Below, one piece after another: positions 60,001 to 64,000 of a DNA stretch of 64,000 nucleotides (the first letter of the stretch is position 1; each line of letters opens with the position of its first letter). A program made the position numbers and the translations under genes. The stretch comes from Pyrocephalus nanus. Lineage: Eukaryota; Chordata; Aves; Passeriformes; Tyrannidae. The DNA is taken from NCBI GenBank assembly GCA_038380795.1, contig CM076275.1, positions 3,164,501-3,228,500 of the forward strand, in the 5' to 3' direction. The notes under the pieces were generated by a model. It saw only the letters and a list, made by a program, of their open reading frames with translations, made no database searches and had not been told where the DNA came from.

Positions 60001-62029
60001 GAATGTAGTGATGCTGAGGTAAAGGAACTCCCAGGACACTTTGAGGGGAAAACTCCTGTTCCTTGCATGTGGTATCAAGAACTCAAACCCATGAAACTGG
60101 GCTCCAGCAGTGGTTATGTGGATCCTGCTGCTTAAGCCAGAACTTTCCCTGAAAGAATTGATCATTGCCCACCTCTGCAGTCCCTGGACAGAGCTGAAGT
60201 GAACTACACAGCTGCAGTTCCTTTACAAAATTGTTCCCCTCACATTACAGACCAACACTCAGCTTTGCACTTTCTTCCTGTGGGATGAGACATAAGGAAA
60301 ATGTACCCTAAGCAAGGACTCCAGTGGAAGACAAACACCTACAGGAACAGGGAATGAATGCAGCCTGCCAAAAAAAAAAGCCAAAACAAACCAAAAAAAC
60401 CCTGGAAATAAGCTCCTGAAAGTGGAAGGGGAAAATAAATGCTGCCTAGGGTTTGCCAATCAAGAAAAAAACTGGCTGGCAGGTTTGCTGCTGCTTATCT
60501 GAGCCCTGAGCAGTCAGACCATCCAATCTTCAGGAGGAAGGTTTCTCTGGAGGTCTTTATTGAATTTCTGAGCCTGAATTACCTAAGATTTTAGCTGTGC
60601 AGCAGAACTTGGGAGGAGGAAGTCACTAATGGTTGGGCTGAGATACTGCATCGTGCTTCTCTGATACCCAACCTTAGCAAAATGTTTCCAAAATAAAAAG
60701 GCAAGTCATTCTCCCTCCTGCTAAGGAACAAAGTTGTTACAAAGATGGAAAATGGTTATTTCTCCTGAGCTTCTTTTACTGCTGTGCTTCTTTTAAATAC
60801 CCTGCCATGGCTGGGAAGAAAAACCTTTAAAGAAAAGAAAAAAAAAAAAAAAAAAAAGCATGGAAAGAAAAAATATGCAAGAGAAAAATACCAAAGTAGC
60901 CTCTAAGTTTACCCACAAGGTCATAACTATGTTTAAGTGCTTTGCTGAAAGAACTTGTGCTATTCAGGCTCTGGCAAGGGCTGTCTCATATTTTATGTAT
61001 GAATTCTGAAACCCCTGGTTGATGTTGTAATATAAACACTGGTAATTATTTTTAATATTATGGCTGAAGATAGCAGTCAGCTACTGGATCCCATTGCTCT
61101 AAAAGACCCAGGCTATGAGGCCGCCCTTGTCCTGAAAAGTTTACAGTCTAATTACCAGTTGGAAGCAGTCTGAGGATCAACAGTCACACATCTACAGACA
61201 CATACATTTTTCTCCTCAGTTCCCCAAAGAAATGCACAAAAACAAATCTACACTTCATTTAAAGCTACATTTAAAGAAAATTAGATGTCATAAATAAAGC
61301 TGAGTCTGAGGGGAGAAAAACAGACAAGGAAGATTTCCCAAGTTGGAAATGTTCAGGGTTGGGAAGAAATACACTCGAAAAGCTGTGCTTTTGTTAGGTA
61401 GGACCTGTTCACACAAATTAGACAATAATCAATGAGAGTCAAATAAGTAGTTTCTTATAAATGTACATCTTTAGCAAAGATAGACTTAGTAAATTAACAT
61501 CAAAGTCCCAAAAGAGGCATGTGGGCAGATGCTGGGAAATTTGGTATCTTCCAGAACAATTACCTTATAATCAAGGCTGTGAAATGACAAAAAAATGTTA
61601 GTTAATTCAATCAGTTTAGAATAAACATGAAGGAGTATTTCATGAGAGTATAAGATAAAAATCTTTGTGTAGTTTCAATTTCATAAAAAAAGATCAATGA
61701 TGAAGCGCTGTAAAAACAAATCAGAATCCTCCAGAAAACTGTGACCAAGCCTTGATCTCGTTGCTTTGCCTGAACCCTGTGCCATTGTAATGTTTGTCTC
61801 TCTCTCAGGATCTGGGAGCAGACTGTCAGTATTTTGGGTACCCACCTGGAAAACAGCAAAGATGATCTAAAAGTTCCTGCCGTGTGTTTTGGTGACCAAT
61901 AAATGACGCAAGAGGTGAGGGAGATGTGACCTCGTTTTGTTTATGGAACTCTACAGGTATTCATTTGTTTGTGGCTCACCAGGAAAATCCTTTCCTTTCT
62001 AAAGTGTCCTTTCACAGGAATTGCTGCCA
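57096..62029. other. Non-coding single-copy DNA
   Basis: No supported gene or transposon. An A/C-rich patch is at 60370-60402 and A20 at 60838-60857. Most frames are 60-90 codons and lack recognisable domains. Confidence 0.6.
60838..60857. repeat. Poly(A) tract, 20 nt
   Basis: Twenty consecutive A within a broader A-rich patch (60817-60890). There is no target-site duplication or cDNA-like upstream sequence. Confidence 0.93.
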
Positions 62030-62330
62030 TATCCACCCTGCATTAATATTCAGGATCTGCACTCATAATCCATTGCTAAGCAACACTTAACAAAATTGAT
62101 CTTGCATTAAGCAAGCTCTGGAGCTTGAATCATGCATTATTTCCTCTTTCTGCTTAAAATCAGAGAAAACCTTTGGTTGCTTTTCGAATGTCACAATATT
62201 AAAGCTTCATCTTCGAAACACAGATTTTTAATTGCTGGGAAAGTCCATTTGGATTAAGGACTGGATGCAAATTGGTGCTCTTTAATGCTAAGGGTAAATA
62301 AATTCCTGAAAAAATTGTTCAACCCTTGAA
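62030..62330. promoter_or_regulatory. Candidate developmental enhancer / conserved non-coding element
   Basis: Dense motif content is directly visible: TAATCC at 62066-62071 and its reverse form GGATTA at 62251-62256 (K50 homeodomain, OTX/PITX-type), a 9-bp TGCTAAGCA palindrome with one central base at 62074-62082, two TTCGAA palindromes at 62183-62188 and 62212-62217, TTTTTAATTGC around 62226-62236, and a perfect POU octamer ATGCAAAT at 62265-62272. The stretch is AT-rich, free of simple repeats, and its only CpGs lie in the two TTCGAA sites. This is the most enhancer-like part of the window, but no conservation data support it yet. Confidence 0.32.
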
Positions 62331-64000
62331 GAATGTGGGAAAAAACTTGAAAATGGAAAGGAATGTAATCCAGAGCAGCCATATCCCATATTTTGCATTC
62401 AGATACTTTGAGGGCAATACCTTGCCAGTAAGTGTATGTATATCTTAAGCATCTCTGTCACAGTTTATTTATATGCTGTATCAAGATCACACAACTGTGT
62501 GCATTTATATGCCGAACAGGGGACTTTCTGATTCCCATACCCAAATTTTATGTACATAGGAAATAACCTTGCCTCTCTGGAGTTTTCTGCATGGCTGCTG
62601 GGGATAGAATTCCATGCCTTGAAGCTGCTAAAAACTACCTGTGTTGCCTACCAGCCCGTTTCTCTGGCACTGCAGGATGGCTCCCTGGAGTATATTCCCC
62701 AATGCCTTAATCATCCTCTTCTTAAGAGTCTCCAGCAATGCCTCCTTTGGGAGTTCCCTGCTCAGCCCATTAGTGCCAGACAGTTCTTATTTGTATCCAT
62801 CCCACCTTTATTAAGCCACAGTCCTTCCTGTCCCTGTCACTCCCAAGCCCCTGCTACACCAGTGCAAGACACAGTGCAAGAAGTGATTTTCCCATGATTA
62901 GAGAAGGCTGTGGGTGTTGGGATAAATACAGATGTTTCCACCTCCATGGAATTATTGGGTATCTCAAAACTCTGAAAATGTGGCCCCTAGAGAACATGAA
63001 TGGATTCATTTTAATGATCTGATGCTTCATTCAATAAGACAGTTTTTTTATACACTAAATCTGAAATAGAATTTTCATTCAGGATTCCTCACAGGATCCA
63101 GACAAGGTGTTAATTTGTTGACATCTCTTTTGGTTTATGTTTCTTATGCTCTATTAGTCTCCTTCAAAGCACCCATGTTGTAACACCTGTGACTGACGTG
63201 GGAAACTTTAATCAAAGGCTCTTCCAAGAATCTGTACTTTGCATTTAGGAAGTGTATGAGTTGTTTAAAGGAGTAAAGAATATAAATTATGCATCATTTT
63301 CCCAAGGGGCTTTTTTGGTAAAATTAACCAAACCACTCCACGTTCTTGTTTTGAGGTTGGATTTTTTTTTTTTTCCTATTTGTCTTCATCAGTGTAAACT
63401 TTATGCTGTGACTTAAAGAGGCTGTAGTTTTTCTATCCATTTGAGAAAAATTCATTACTCAGTGCTTTCCCATATGATCTTAAATAACATTTCACTCTTG
63501 CTGAATTGAACTTCAGGTGCTTCCCTGTCACTACACAGGCATAAACCAGGATGGAAACATCTGCTCTGAATTACACACTCCTTGGATTTTGCAGGGAGCA
63601 CAACAGTTTGCATTTACCCCCAGTAAGGAGAAGGGAATTCATCATAATAAGCCAGCAAGAGTCAGGTGTGGGTGCCCTTGTATCCTTCTTTCTGGGATTC
63701 AGGGACTGAGAAGCCTTGAGTGAGAGCTGTGGGATAAATCTGGGATCCAAGCCATACTGCTGTTTTTCCACCTTTTTCATGTCTCTGCTGAGAGCAGCTT
63801 TAGTTTTTGAACACCCAACAGGTTTTCCAGCTTCTGCTGAATAAAATGTCAGCAAGTGATTCAACCAGTTTAATTTATTTTTATTTTGTTTTACTGTGAT
63901 GTGAAGTCTGGAAACAAGTCTAGTTTGTGTGGGCAGGTTCTTTGTTCCTTTGACACCTTCTCCCAACAACCCTTCGGACTGTGAACGATGAGAAATATTG
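62331..64000. other. Non-coding single-copy DNA
   Basis: No gene is recognised. Frames of 115 codons (62550-62897 plus) and 132 codons (63571-63969 minus) have no domain that I know. T13 lies at 63362-63374. Confidence 0.58.

Noticed and set aside
1..64000. tRNA, snRNA, rRNA, CRISPR, phage or bacterial operon content
   Set aside because: I looked for tRNA B-box-like words, U1/U6/5S signatures, regularly spaced repeats and compact gene arrays, and found none. The window is eukaryotic non-coding DNA.

Overview
This 64 kb window looks like vertebrate nuclear DNA, most probably from a bird. The main evidence is six truncated CR1 LINE fragments, including the recognisable CR1 3' terminus (a 'GATGATCTTTAAGGTCCCTTCCAACCC'-type end running into ATTCTATG-like tails, compared from memory with avian CR1). 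CR1 is the dominant transposon of bird genomes. The low visible repeat load (about 1.5 kb of CR1, roughly 2% by my own count), scarce CpG, many short poly(A)/poly(T) tracts and absence of Alu, B1/B2 or L1-like sequence fit the same view. I cannot name the species or the locus.

I found no protein-coding gene that I can support. The longest open frames (198, 173, 167, 164, 154 and 148 codons) show no domain or family I recognise, overlap frames of similar length on the other strand, and are of a size expected by chance in 64 kb. There is no recognisable tRNA, rRNA or spliceosomal snRNA, no CRISPR array and no retroviral provirus. The window is best read as intergenic DNA or the interior of one or more very long introns.

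Layout: 1-15 kb is single-copy DNA with an (AAT)n microsatellite at 447-484 and a perfect 20-bp inverted repeat at 2449/2561. 15-26 kb holds four plus-strand CR1 pieces, a CpG cluster at 18.44-18.99 kb and a T/G-rich tract at 20.5 kb. 26-36 kb holds one minus-strand CR1 (31.8-32.3 kb), several short direct repeats and a second CpG cluster (34.9-35.6 kb) containing a palindromic GATA pair. 36-45 kb contains the longest homopolymers (A30, T28, A37) and a plus-strand CR1 (43.9-44.3 kb). 45-64 kb is single-copy DNA with a long T/G tract at 54.7 kb, a speculative terminal-exon-like arrangement at 56.5-57.1 kb, and the most enhancer-like stretch in the window at 62.03-62.33 kb.

Functional content, if any, is most likely regulatory: several stretches combine AT-rich sequence, retained CpG sites and clustered homeodomain, POU, FOX, TCF or GATA core motifs. 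These are inferences from motifs and composition, without any conservation data. I did not find a convincing new biological system; the 2.45-2.58 kb foldback and the 62 kb motif cluster are the observations I would check first.
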